From Chitinophagaceae bacterium (GTDB lineage Bacteria; Bacteroidota; Bacteroidia; Cytophagales; Cytophagaceae): 64,000 bases of DNA. Made by a program: the position numbers and the translations under genes. The notes under the pieces are model-generated. The model did no database searches. It had not been told where the DNA came from and was given only the letters and a program-made list of their open reading frames with translations. Within the stretch, counting starts at the first letter, position 1, and the number at the start of each line of letters is the position of its first letter. Below are positions 1 through 8,999 of this stretch, in pieces. The stretch is taken from positions 1 through 64,000 of the forward strand of contig JAQBNS010000002.1 in assembly GCA_028288405.1 (NCBI GenBank), written 5' to 3'.

Positions 1-1
1 C

Positions 2-646
2 AAAGCCCCATCGAATCCTGCTTCGACATTCAAAATTATCAATGCATTAATTGCTTTGGAAGAAGGCATTTTGAAGGATGAAAAAGAAATCGTAAAATTT
101 GTTGGAATAGAAAATGTGGATACATCCTATTATGGTAACCGCACAGAAATTTTCAAGGACATGGATTTGGAAGAAGCGTTTAAAAAATCTGCTGTATGGT
201 TTAACATTGAAATCGCAAAGAAGGTAGGAAGAGAAAAATACAGAAAATATATTACTGCGTGTAGTTGGGGCAATATGGATTTTTCAGAATCCGGAGTCGA
301 TTTTTGGAATTTCGGACCTTTCACCGTTACACCTGTTCAACAAATTGAGTTTTTACAAAAGCTATACGCAGGTAAGCTGGGGTTCTCTAAGCGTAATCTC
401 GAAATCGTAAAAAGAATTATGATTGCGGAATCTACGACTCTATACACGATTAGAGGAAAAACGGGTTGGGCTACAACTGCAACAGAAGACCTGGGTTGGT
501 GGGTAGGTTATGTGGAGAGAGAAGAAGGAATTGTATTTTTTGCTACGCGAACAAGAAAACAAAAAATCGATAAGAATCTCAATTTTGTTCCTTGTCGCAA
601 AACAATTACAACAGCTGTTTTAAAACAGTTGACAATAATAAAATAG
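2..646 (+). CDS. class D (OXA-type) beta-lactamase, 5' truncated by window edge
   Basis: Serine beta-lactamase of the penicillin-recognising family that acts in the periplasm. The reading frame is open from base 2, so the signal peptide and start lie outside the window. The nucleophile motif S-T-F-K is at bases 23-34, followed by the second motif S-A-V (class D SxV) and a K-T-G motif before the last strand (GKTGW). The third motif, normally Y/FGN, reads W-G-N (SWGNMD). These motifs in this order and the sequence around STFK (PASTFKI) are typical of class D enzymes. About 214 residues are visible, consistent with a mature enzyme of about 245. It could also be a BlaR-like sensor domain, but the protein ends right after the catalytic fold. 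The gene ends 62 bp before the next start. Confidence 0.9.
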   Translation, partial: KAPSNPASTFKIINALIALEEGILKDEKEIVKFVGIENVDTSYYGNRTEIFKDMDLEEAFKKSAVWFNIEIAKKVGREKYRKYITACSWGNMDFSESGVDFWNFGPFTVTPVQQIEFLQKLYAGKLGFSKRNLEIVKRIMIAESTTLYTIRGKTGWATTATEDLGWWVGYVEREEGIVFFATRTRKQKIDKNLNFVPCRKTITTAVLKQLTIIK

Positions 647-708
647 CGCAATACTTCCGTTATTATTTTTTTCTGTATCTTATTCATGCAAAATCTATTT
701 CTCATAGT

Positions 709-2547
709 ATGAATAAAATATTTCTTTTATTAAGTCTACTCATTGTTTCGTTCACTCCAGGTTACGCGCAAGACAATATTTTAATAAATGCTTACAACCG
801 TCCTTCCACTTCTTTAAATGGAGCATGGAATTATATTGTTGATCCTTACGAGACGGGTTATTACGATTACCGTTATACACCGCATGATTTGTCTGCCAAC
901 CCAAGCAACGGTGCATTTTATTTAAACGCTAAACCGAAAGACAAAACTGACATGATCGAATATGATTTCGATCAGTCTCCAACGATGCAGGTACCTGGCG
1001 ATTGGAATTCGCAGATAGAGAAACTGTATTATTATGAAGGTACAGTTTGGTATAAGAAATCATTTGATTATAAGGTATTAGATCAAAGTAAAAAGCTATT
1101 TCTTTCATTCGGAGCTGTAAACTACAGAGCAGATGTTTATTTCAATGGTAAGAAATTAGGTGTACATGAAGGCGGTTTCACTCCTTTTCATTTTGACATT
1201 ACAAACTTGGTAAAAGAGAAAGGAAATTTTGTAGTGGTGAAAGTAGACAATAAAAGAAAGAAGGAAGCCGTCCCTACCTTGAATACAGATTGGTGGAACT
1301 ATGGAGGAATTACCCGAGAGGTGAAACTCATTGAAGTTCCGGAAACATTCATCAATGATTATTTTATTCAACTGGCGCCTAAGAATAAACAATTCCTGTC
1401 CGGATATGTGGCATTAAAGGGTTCAACTAAATCAGGTAAAAAAATACAATTAAGCATACCGGAATTAAAAATAAATAAAGAACTGACCACCGATACCAGT
1501 GGACGCGCAGTGTTCAGTATTCCGGTAAAAAAGGCAACGTTGTGGTCACCGGAAAATCCATACCTGTATGAGGTGTTTACGAAAACAAGTGAAGAAGAAT
1601 TGAAGGATCAAATTGGTTTACGCACCATTGAAACGCAAGGACAAAATATTTTATTGAATGGTAAATCCATCTTTTTACGTGGTATTTGTATGCACGAAGA
1701 GAATCCGCTGCGTCAGAATCGTGCGTATTCTTTAGAAGATGCCAAACTCTTATTGACTTGGGCGAAGGAATTAGGTTGCAATTATGTGCGTTTGGCACAC
1801 TATCCGCACAACGAACATGTCATAAGACTGGCAGATCAAATGGGACTGATGGTTTGGGAAGAAATACCGGTGTATTGGACCATACAATGGGAGAATCCTT
1901 CAACCTATGCCAATGCAGAGAATCAATTGAAAGAAATGATTAACCGCGATAAGAATCGCGCGGCTTCTATCATTTGGTCTATGGCCAATGAAACACCGGT
2001 AAGTAAACCGCGCACTGATTTTTTATTGAAACTGGCTACCAAAACGCGTGAGCTTGATCCTACAAGACTGGTGAGTGCCGCGTTAGAAATTCATGCCACA
2101 GAAGCAGATCCTTTTACTAAAACAATAGATGATCCTTTTGCCGATCATGTAGATGTATTGAGCTTTAATCAATACGTCGGTTGGTATGATGGATTACCGG
2201 ATAAGATTGATCGTATTCAATGGAACATCAAGCAAAATAAACCGGTTATCATTTCGGAATTTGGCGCGGATGCAAAATATGGTTTACATGGGGATTCTTT
2301 GACACGTTGGTCGGAAGAGTATCAGAAAGTAGTGTACCGTAAAACGATTAAGATGCTGCAACGCATTCCACAATGGAGAGGCGTTACACCATGGATACTG
2401 GTTGATTTCCGTTCACCACGAAGGTTATTGCCAGGCGTGCAAGACGGGTTCAATAGAAAAGGGCTTCTTTCAGATAAAGGGGAAAAGAAAGCGGCATATG
2501 ATGTGCTGAAAAATTTCTACACTTTAACCAAAAAAGAATATGAATAA
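709..2547 (+). CDS. GH2-family glycoside hydrolase (beta-glucuronidase-like)
   Basis: Secreted 612-residue retaining glycosidase. I chose the ATG at 709 because it begins a clean signal peptide (MNKIFLLLSLLIVSFTPGYAQ); the frame is open further upstream to 592 but would overlap the beta-lactamase end. Order: signal peptide, GH2 jelly-roll sugar-binding domain (about 60-235, with WYKKSF and YFNGKKLG), immunoglobulin-like domain (about 240-330), TIM barrel (about 335-600). The acid/base Glu lies in MANET (about residue 428) and the nucleophile in ISEFGAD (about residue 517). Length and the short barrel resemble beta-glucuronidases rather than long LacZ enzymes, but the substrate cannot be told from sequence. 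It stands alone on the + strand. Confidence 0.88.
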   Translation: MNKIFLLLSLLIVSFTPGYAQDNILINAYNRPSTSLNGAWNYIVDPYETGYYDYRYTPHDLSANPSNGAFYLNAKPKDKTDMIEYDFDQSPTMQVPGDWNSQIEKLYYYEGTVWYKKSFDYKVLDQSKKLFLSFGAVNYRADVYFNGKKLGVHEGGFTPFHFDITNLVKEKGNFVVVKVDNKRKKEAVPTLNTDWWNYGGITREVKLIEVPETFINDYFIQLAPKNKQFLSGYVALKGSTKSGKKIQLSIPELKINKELTTDTSGRAVFSIPVKKATLWSPENPYLYEVFTKTSEEELKDQIGLRTIETQGQNILLNGKSIFLRGICMHEENPLRQNRAYSLEDAKLLLTWAKELGCNYVRLAHYPHNEHVIRLADQMGLMVWEEIPVYWTIQWENPSTYANAENQLKEMINRDKNRAASIIWSMANETPVSKPRTDFLLKLATKTRELDPTRLVSAALEIHATEADPFTKTIDDPFADHVDVLSFNQYVGWYDGLPDKIDRIQWNIKQNKPVIISEFGADAKYGLHGDSLTRWSEEYQKVVYRKTIKMLQRIPQWRGVTPWILVDFRSPRRLLPGVQDGFNRKGLLSDKGEKKAAYDVLKNFYTLTKKEYE

Positions 2548-2718
2548 TCTAATTTGTTGAAACAACAGTTGTCTCAGCACGCATTATTAATTTTTAAGAA
2601 TTATGCTAAACAATGTTTGAGTGATAGGGACGCTATGGAATAAGGCATTGACGATTTGTTTTATAGTTATATTTTGTTTCCTTTATTAACTCAAATCTTA
2701 ACAAAAGGTAAATCTGCT

Positions 2719-3180
2719 ATGGCACTTTCCGGAAAACCCGTTGTTGTTTTTTTAGCTGACGATGATGCAGATGACCGAGCTATGTTTGAAGAAGTCATTC
2801 ATGAAGTTGATCCAACGATCCAGTTGACTTGTGCAGAAGATGGAAAGATACTGCTTACTATGCTTCAGTCCGGAAAGTATCCTTTACCGCAGTTGCTTTT
2901 TTTAGATTTAAACATGCCCAATAAAAACGGTAAAGAATGCCTGGAGGAAATTAGAAATTCAGACCGTCTTAAAGACATTCCTGTTATTATTTATTCTACT
3001 TCCTCTTCTCCTAAAGACATTGATGATGCCTTTGAAAAAGGAGCTAATTTATATGTGCGCAAGCCCTCTTCTTTTCAGGAATTGCGTTTTATTGCACGTG
3101 CCGTATTGGCGATGGAATGGAGCAACTACAAGCCTTTTGTAGTGAGAAACACATTCGTTTTTTCGTATAAGTCAGTTTGA
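2719..3180 (+). CDS. receiver-only response regulator (CheY/Rcp1-like)
   Basis: Single-domain phosphoacceptor of 153 residues with no output domain. The acidic pocket is DDDADDR near the N terminus, the phosphoacceptor Asp is in FLDLNMPNKNG (about residue 62), the switch Ser/Thr is in YSTSSSPKD and the conserved Lys in RKPSS. The ATG at 2719 is preferred over upstream TTG codons because it sits just before the first beta strand and has an AAAAGG-like sequence about ten bases upstream. Rcp1-like receivers commonly pair with PAS or phytochrome kinases, and a PAS kinase follows 30 bp downstream, so the two probably form a phosphorelay. A short C-terminal extension (about 20 residues) follows the receiver fold. 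Confidence 0.9.
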   Translation: MALSGKPVVVFLADDDADDRAMFEEVIHEVDPTIQLTCAEDGKILLTMLQSGKYPLPQLLFLDLNMPNKNGKECLEEIRNSDRLKDIPVIIYSTSSSPKDIDDAFEKGANLYVRKPSSFQELRFIARAVLAMEWSNYKPFVVRNTFVFSYKSV

Positions 3181-3210
3181 TTAATTGTTGTTTGCCGTAA
3201 ATAATTTATC

Positions 3211-5625
3211 ATGAACAGCAAAGTTCTAAAGAGTAAATTAATTTTTGACCACCTTCCTGCTTATGCCTCTTTTCTTCTGGAGAATAAGTTATCAGAATGT
3301 GCAAAAATACAATTGACCTATTCGAGAGAAGAGAATATTCCTTTATTGAAATTTTTTGGCAGTTACTCTGAAAAACAATTATTGGATTTGGGTAAAAAAA
3401 CAATGAGCGAACTGCTTACCGCTTTTTCCTGCAATCAGGTAGAGCAATTTATTGCAGATGCTTCCGCTAATTATAGTAAGAATAATCTAACTACCCTGGA
3501 AAGAGAAGAAGTTGTAGCGGAAGACATTACGATCTTGTCATTTATTCGTAGAAAATCATTGCGGGTTTTTCTTAGTACCTATACAACTGATTTGCGTATC
3601 GTTAATGAAATTTCAGAAGAAATTGACCGTTTCAGTGCAGCGAATGACGCCGCTATTTTCGGTGCTTTTCTTGAAATTAAAAAGGAAGAAACTCACCGCA
3701 TTCACAATGAGTTGCAGCAAAAGCAGGAAGATTTGTTAGAAGCACAGGAGCTTACAGAAATGGGAAGTTTTTTATGGGACATGAAAGGTGGGCGTTCCAG
3801 CTATACCCCTGGTGTCATGCAAATTTTCGAAATGGAAGAAGTCAGTTCTCTGGATTCTTTTATGCAATATGTACATGGAGAGGACAGAGCTGTTTTGAAA
3901 AAGGCCATTGACAGTGCGCTGACGAACGATGGTATATATGAATGCGAATACCGCTTTGTAAAGAATCACAAAGAAAAGAGAATTTGGTCGAGAGGTGTGG
4001 TGACATTTGAGAATGAAAGTCCTGTATCCATGAAAGGAATTGTCATGGACATTACTCATAAATATTTGATGGTAGAACAGCTTCGTCAAAGTGAACAGCT
4101 TAATAAGCAAGCACAAGCTGTCACACATATTGGCAACTGGATTTGGGAAATGAGTACCGGTGGAATATACTGGTCAGATGAATTGTATCGTATCTATGGA
4201 TTGGAGCCTCAGTCAGAGGTAATGACTTTTGAACGTTGGTTTGATATGATTCATCCCGATGATCGGGAAAAACGATTGAGCGAGATTAAAAAATCCATGA
4301 GCACGTTGGAAGTTTCTGATTACACGATGCGGATTATGGCCGCTGACGGAAATGTAAAAGTACTTCGTGGCAAAGGAGAAGTGATTGCCGATAGGAGTAG
4401 AAAAAAAATGAAATTGGTCGGTACGTGTCAAGACGTAACGACAGAATTTAATTTGAATAAAGAGCTAAAGGAAAAGGAAGACTATCTCAAGCAACTCATC
4501 AACAATGCACCGGATGCTGTTATTGTTGTGGATAGGAACAGTACAATTTCATTGTGGAATCCTAAGACAGAAGAAATTTTTGGTTGGTCGGCAGAAGAAG
4601 TAATGGGTAAGGATTTGAATGAAATATTAATTCCTCCTCAAAATAGAGATTCTTATTCCAAAGAGCTCCATCATTTTTTACAGACAGGAGTGTCGAGAGT
4701 GTTAAACAGAACGATGGAAGTGAAGATGCTCAATAAGCAGAACGAGGAGTTTGATGTGGCATTAACCATCTCTCAATCGATGCAACAAGGAAAAATATTG
4801 TTCATTGCTTTTCTTCGAGACATTACAAAACAGAAACAAATAAAGTTGGAGTTGCAAAAACTGAATGCTTCTTTGGAATCGAAGAATAGTGAGTTGGAGC
4901 GCATAAACAAAGAACTGGAGTCCTTCAATTATGTTGCCAGTCACGATTTAAAAGAACCGTTGCGCAAGATTCAAATTTTTGCACATCGTATTTTGGAAAA
5001 AGGTTCAGGCGAAATCCCTCACGCTACGGTCGATTATTTCAATAAGATCATTACCGCATCATCCAGAATGCAATTATTGATTGAAGATTTATTGGTGTTT
5101 TCTCAGACTACTGCCGGCAAGGATAAATTTGAACAGGTAGATTTGAATGCCGTATTGTCCGACGTCCTGAATATGTTGTCTACTTCTATTGAAGAAAAGA
5201 AGGCGGTAATAGCAAGTGAAGTATTGCCGATCGTGAAAACGATTCCTTTTCAAATGCAGCAATTATTTTTGAATCTCATCAGCAATGCGATTAAATATTC
5301 TCATGAAGGAGTGTCTCCATACATTCGTATTGTTGTGCATTCTGTCAAGGGATTTTTGATCCACCATCCCATGGCGCAACAAGACACGGAATATTTTGAA
5401 TTCAAGGTAGAAGATAATGGTATTGGATTCGGTGAGGAGTATGCAGAGAAAATATTTGAATTGTTTCAACGCCTGCACAATAAGGATAAATATTTTGGTA
5501 CAGGAATAGGATTGGCCATTTGTAAAAAGATTCTCTATAATCACAATGGGTTCATTGTCGCACAAAGCGAAGTGTCAAAGGGTTCTACTTTTTATTTTTA
5601 TTTGCCAAAAGAAGAAGTGACTTAA
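3211..5625 (+). CDS. multi-PAS sensor histidine kinase
   Basis: Soluble 804-residue hybrid-less kinase with no predicted membrane segment. Order: an N-terminal helical region (1-170) resembling RsbRD/globin-like sensor modules, three PAS domains with PAC motifs (about 185-290, 305-415 and 430-545; WNPKTEEIFGWS is typical of PAS), a coiled-coil linker, a HisKA dimerisation domain with phosphoacceptor His in VASHDLKEPLRK (about residue 577), and a HATPase with the N box (LNLISNAIKYS), G1 (VEDNGIGFG), F box (IFELFQRLH) and G2 (GTGIGLAICKKI). All catalytic motifs are intact. It lies 30 bp after the receiver-only regulator and ends in a tandem-repeat region. The signal sensed is unknown. Confidence 0.92.
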   Translation: MNSKVLKSKLIFDHLPAYASFLLENKLSECAKIQLTYSREENIPLLKFFGSYSEKQLLDLGKKTMSELLTAFSCNQVEQFIADASANYSKNNLTTLEREEVVAEDITILSFIRRKSLRVFLSTYTTDLRIVNEISEEIDRFSAANDAAIFGAFLEIKKEETHRIHNELQQKQEDLLEAQELTEMGSFLWDMKGGRSSYTPGVMQIFEMEEVSSLDSFMQYVHGEDRAVLKKAIDSALTNDGIYECEYRFVKNHKEKRIWSRGVVTFENESPVSMKGIVMDITHKYLMVEQLRQSEQLNKQAQAVTHIGNWIWEMSTGGIYWSDELYRIYGLEPQSEVMTFERWFDMIHPDDREKRLSEIKKSMSTLEVSDYTMRIMAADGNVKVLRGKGEVIADRSRKKMKLVGTCQDVTTEFNLNKELKEKEDYLKQLINNAPDAVIVVDRNSTISLWNPKTEEIFGWSAEEVMGKDLNEILIPPQNRDSYSKELHHFLQTGVSRVLNRTMEVKMLNKQNEEFDVALTISQSMQQGKILFIAFLRDITKQKQIKLELQKLNASLESKNSELERINKELESFNYVASHDLKEPLRKIQIFAHRILEKGSGEIPHATVDYFNKIITASSRMQLLIEDLLVFSQTTAGKDKFEQVDLNAVLSDVLNMLSTSIEEKKAVIASEVLPIVKTIPFQMQQLFLNLISNAIKYSHEGVSPYIRIVVHSVKGFLIHHPMAQQDTEYFEFKVEDNGIGFGEEYAEKIFELFQRLHNKDKYFGTGIGLAICKKILYNHNGFIVAQSEVSKGSTFYFYLPKEEVT

Positions 5626-5631
5626 AAAAAT

Positions 5632-5686
5632 AGTTGTTAGTTATTAGTGATAAACTAACAACTAACAACTAACAACTAACAACTAA
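5632..5686. repeat. CTAACAA heptamer tandem repeat with inverted upstream copy
   Basis: Four perfect head-to-tail copies of CTAACAA (5655-5682) plus a partial fifth, preceded by GTTGTTAG at 5632-5640, which is the reverse complement of CTAACAAC. The transcript could fold into a long A/U-rich hairpin between the kinase and the convergent FKBP gene. A related array of CTAACGA/CTAACCA occurs at 8964-8991. Confidence 0.85.
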
Positions 5687-5690
5687 ATTT

Positions 5691-6284
5691 TTAGTTAATC
5701 GAAATCAATTCCACATCGAAGATCAAGGTAGTGTTTGGACCGATGTCATCAGAAGCACCTCTTGTGCCATAAGCCAAATCAGACGGTACATACAATTGCC
5801 ATTTAGAACCGGTAGGCATTAATTGCAAAGCTTCTACCCATCCCTGAATCACTCCATTCACGGGAAATGTAGCAGGTTGACCACGTTGTACAGAACTATC
5901 GAAAACTGTTCCGTTGATCAATGTACCATGGTAGTGCGTGGTTACTTGATCCGAGGCCGATGGTTTTGGACCGTTACCTTCTTTTAAGATTTTGTATTGT
6001 AAACCACTTGGCAATGTAACGACTCCTTCTTTTGTGCTGTTTGCTTTCAAAAAGGCTTTGCCTTCTTCAACGTTCTTGCTGAATTTGCGATCCTGTATTT
6101 TTTGGAAATACTCATTCAATATTTGTCCGCCTGTTGACAGATCAATTTTTAAAGCTTTATCAGCGAATACATCCTGAATCGCTGCAGTGAATACTTCTAT
6201 ACTGATATCATCAAATCCTTGCTGCTTGATATTGCTGGCGATGTTTACGCCAAGGCTATAGCTAACTTGTTCTTTTTCTGTCAT
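5691..6284 (-). CDS. FKBP-type peptidyl-prolyl cis-trans isomerase
   Basis: 197-residue prolyl isomerase with an N-terminal FKBP_N dimerisation region (1-90, starting MTEKEQVSYSLGVNIA) and a C-terminal FKBP domain (about 105-195). The FKBP signature is clear in VTTHYHGTLINGTVFDSS, in VIQGWVEALQLM and in WQLYVPSDLAYG. The layout matches FkpA/Mip/FklB-type enzymes, but there is no signal peptide, so this copy looks cytoplasmic like FklB. It is single-gene on the minus strand, convergent with the kinase and separated from it by the heptamer array. Confidence 0.93.
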   Translation of the reverse strand: MTEKEQVSYSLGVNIASNIKQQGFDDISIEVFTAAIQDVFADKALKIDLSTGGQILNEYFQKIQDRKFSKNVEEGKAFLKANSTKEGVVTLPSGLQYKILKEGNGPKPSASDQVTTHYHGTLINGTVFDSSVQRGQPATFPVNGVIQGWVEALQLMPTGSKWQLYVPSDLAYGTRGASDDIGPNTTLIFDVELISIN

Positions 6285-6549
6285 AACGGTGTTTTTTCTA
6301 TGAGTAATTGTATGACCTCAAAGGTCTGGCTTTTCAGGAAAAGAAAAAAATTTAGGCTTTTTAAATTTCATCCACCTTACCTAAAGTTGAAGCAGCAAGA
6401 TCGTATGATTAGAACATAAATTTCCTTAGCTTATTGTATCATCAGGGAATCAATAACTTATATTAATATGGCACTTTTTGACAAATGGCAAGATCATAAT
6501 AGCAGACTGGATGGATGAGTCTGTACTTCTAGGTGGTTTCAACTATTTT

Positions 6550-6840
6550 TTAATATGCTTTTAAAGCACATCCATCACATAGAGGAGCAGAATATTTAGA
6601 ATTAGATGGGACTTGTTCGGTTTCTGTATTATCATTATTACTATTTGGCTGAATATCATAATGAATAGTCGTATTTGAATTATTCAAATCATCCTGAGTT
6701 GTGTTTATTGCTGGATTAGACCCCGGTTGACCATTTTGTGGATCTGGATTATTGTATACATTTTGTTCTTGTTGATCTTGAGCAAAAACCACTGTTCCAA
6801 ACGTGAGCAGGATCGCTGTAATGAGTAATGATTTTTTCAT
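6550..6840 (-). CDS. small secreted Asn/Gln-rich protein of unknown function
   Basis: 96-residue protein that I do not recognise. It opens with a good signal peptide (MKKSLLITAILLTFGTVVFAQ), then a low-complexity linker rich in Asn, Gln, Asp and Pro (NPDPQNGQPGSNP), and ends with CDGCALKAY, where two Cys could form a disulfide or be lipid- or metal-linked. It has no neighbour in the same direction. The clean signal peptide and the start at the edge of an AT-rich upstream region support a real gene, but the family is unknown. Confidence 0.65.
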   Translation of the reverse strand: MKKSLLITAILLTFGTVVFAQDQQEQNVYNNPDPQNGQPGSNPAINTTQDDLNNSNTTIHYDIQPNSNNDNTETEQVPSNSKYSAPLCDGCALKAY

Positions 6841-7404
6841 TTTATCTTTAATCAGTGATTATAGTGCTGATTCCGCACTTTTTAGTTAAATAAATAATTT
6901 TTACTAATTTATTTCTTTTTTTAAACGCATAACTATTCTGAAAATAAGTATTTTATAATATATATAACTATTGTCCGAGTAAAATTTTGACGATATACTG
7001 TCAACTTACCGAAAATTGGATGGTTTACTACTCCCAATATTTTTAGAGAAATTCATCCCCGAACTTTATTTTAGGGGATTTGAATAAAGATTTCTTAAAG
7101 GAAGATATACAGTGGTTTTGTCAAAGAAAATTTCAAAGTCATCACGCTTGATTGCCTTGACAGGACAAGCGTAAACGTAATTCATGAAGACCTGAAAACA
7201 CAGCTCTGAACGATTGCGTCCTTCGAAGGGTTAAAAAGAGTCTGCTTATCTTTTACTGGATATTTTTGCAGATTATAAGATAAAATAGGTTTGTTTTTAA
7301 TGTATTTTATAAGTAAATGATATAATTTTTATGGTAAAGGCTTTAAAAATTAACCTATTTTACTTTTTTTTCGTAACTTATAGGTGTGAGGACTTATATT
7401 TTAT
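6841..7404. other. intergenic region, 564 bp, no gene seen
   Basis: AT-rich spacer between divergent genes, presumably holding the promoters of both the small secreted protein (minus) and the Anbu-locus operon (plus). A weak stem (AGTGC/GCACT followed by a T run) lies near 6860-6885. I find no convincing ORF, RNA gene or long palindrome. Confidence 0.6.
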
Positions 7405-7440
7405 ATGCTCCTGTATTTTCCAAAAGCTGATTGTTTTTTT

Positions 7441-8925
7441 ATGATGAAAGATGCACCCTTGGAACTCCCTAAAAAAGCCATTTTGGACAACTATGAAATG
7501 TGCGAAGGTTTGTACGATGAAATTTTTGATGCAAACCAAAATGCCCGGGAACATTATAAAATACTGGTTGAAGACTTCGGGAAACTAAAACCGGAAGATT
7601 ATACCAAGCTGAATGATTATGCCAAGATTTCCTTTTTCAATCAGGGTATTACGTTCGCTGTCTATTCAGAAAGTTTGAAAGGAGTTGAACGCATTTTCCC
7701 TTTTGACTTAATGCCACGCATTATTGCAGCTAAAGAATGGGAGCATGTAGAAAAAGGATTGATCCAACGCAACCTGGCCATCAATCATTTCCTGTACGAC
7801 ATTTATCACGACAAAAAAATACTAAGAGATAAAGTAGTACCGGCTGATCTGGTATTCTCTTCTAACTTTTATGTCAGAGAAATGATCGGCATCAATCCTC
7901 CCGGAAATATATACACACACATTTGCGGTACAGATATCATTCGTCACAATGACGGTCATTATTATGTGCTGGAAGATAACGTACGTTGTCCTTCCGGTGT
8001 GAGTTATGTCTTGTCCAATCGAGAAACCATGAAGAAGGTATTTTCTAATGGGTTTCTTCACCATGATGTACGATCGATTGACGATTACCCTCACCAGTTG
8101 TTAGAGATGATGGTATCGATGGCTCCGGAAGGAGTAGATGATCCCACCTGTGTGGTGATGTCGCCGGGTATGTACAACTCTGCTTACTACGAACATTCTT
8201 TCCTGGCTCAGAACATGGGTATACAATTGGTGGAAGGACGAGACTTGTTTGTAGATAAAAATTTCGTCTACATGAAAACGATTCACGGTCCCACCAAAAT
8301 CGATGTCATTTACCGCAGGGTAGATGACGAGTTCATCGATCCTTTGTGTTTCCGCGCAGGCTCTTACTTAGGTGTTCCGGGTTTGATGAGTGCATACCGT
8401 GCAGGTAATGTTACCCTGATCAACGCGCCGGGCACTGGTGTGGCCGATGATAAAGCAGTATACATTTATATGCCGGATATCATACGCTATTATTTGAATG
8501 AAGAACCGATATTAAAAAATGTAAGAACATACCGTTGTGAATTGGAAGAAGACTATAGGTTTGTCATGGAGAACATGCACAACCTGGTAGTAAAACCGGT
8601 GGATGAATCGGGTGGTTATGGTATTTTAATTGGAAGCAGAGCAAGTCAGGAAGAGCTGGAAGAATTCAGAACATTGATTACCGGCAACAGAAGAAAATAC
8701 ATTGCGCAGCCCATTATGTCATTATCCGTGCACGGCACTTTTATAGAATCTGAAAGTGCTTTCGAACAAAGACACATTGACTTACGGACATTTAGTTTGA
8801 TGAGCAAAGATAAACAATTTGTATTGAAAGGCGGTCTTTCCCGTGTGGCACTGACAAGAGGAAGCCTGGTCGTGAACTCCTCACAAGGCGGCGGCTCCAA
8901 AGACACTTGGGTGTTGGAAGAGTAA
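7441..8925 (+). CDS. circularly permuted ATP-grasp protein (DUF404/DUF407 type)
   Basis: About 494 residues, first gene of the Anbu locus. The family is a circularly permuted ATP-grasp fold predicted to form amide bonds. Visible ATP-grasp elements include the Lys-containing strand and Gly-rich loop LVVKPVDESGGYG, the acidic segment VLEDNVRCPSGVSY, and AQPIMSLS near the end. The start is uncertain: ATG 7441/7444 gives a typical N terminus, while ATG 7405 would add MLLYFPKADCFF. It is followed, 74 bp later, by the alpha-E gene. Comparative genomics (Iyer and colleagues, 2009) has grouped ATP-grasp, alpha-E, transglutaminase and Anbu genes into a predicted peptide-modification system. The substrate is unknown. 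Confidence 0.9.
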   Translation: MMKDAPLELPKKAILDNYEMCEGLYDEIFDANQNAREHYKILVEDFGKLKPEDYTKLNDYAKISFFNQGITFAVYSESLKGVERIFPFDLMPRIIAAKEWEHVEKGLIQRNLAINHFLYDIYHDKKILRDKVVPADLVFSSNFYVREMIGINPPGNIYTHICGTDIIRHNDGHYYVLEDNVRCPSGVSYVLSNRETMKKVFSNGFLHHDVRSIDDYPHQLLEMMVSMAPEGVDDPTCVVMSPGMYNSAYYEHSFLAQNMGIQLVEGRDLFVDKNFVYMKTIHGPTKIDVIYRRVDDEFIDPLCFRAGSYLGVPGLMSAYRAGNVTLINAPGTGVADDKAVYIYMPDIIRYYLNEEPILKNVRTYRCELEEDYRFVMENMHNLVVKPVDESGGYGILIGSRASQEELEEFRTLITGNRRKYIAQPIMSLSVHGTFIESESAFEQRHIDLRTFSLMSKDKQFVLKGGLSRVALTRGSLVVNSSQGGGSKDTWVLEE

Positions 8926-8963
8926 CAGAAACAGAAAGAGAAACAGAAGTTAGTCAGTTTCAA

Positions 8964-8991
8964 CTAACGACTAACCACTAACGACTAACCA
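8964..8991 (+). repeat. CTAACGA/CTAACCA heptamer tandem array
   Basis: Four alternating heptamers (CTAACGA, CTAACCA, CTAACGA, CTAACCA) end eight bases before the ATG of the alpha-E gene, replacing any Shine-Dalgarno sequence. An inverted GTTAGT lies just upstream near 8949. It resembles the CTAACAA array at 5655-5682. Confidence 0.8.
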
Positions 8992-8999
8992 CTATTCAC

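Noticed and set aside
5655-5682. CRISPR-like array
   Set aside because: The units are only seven bases and directly adjacent, with no spacers; it is a simple tandem repeat.
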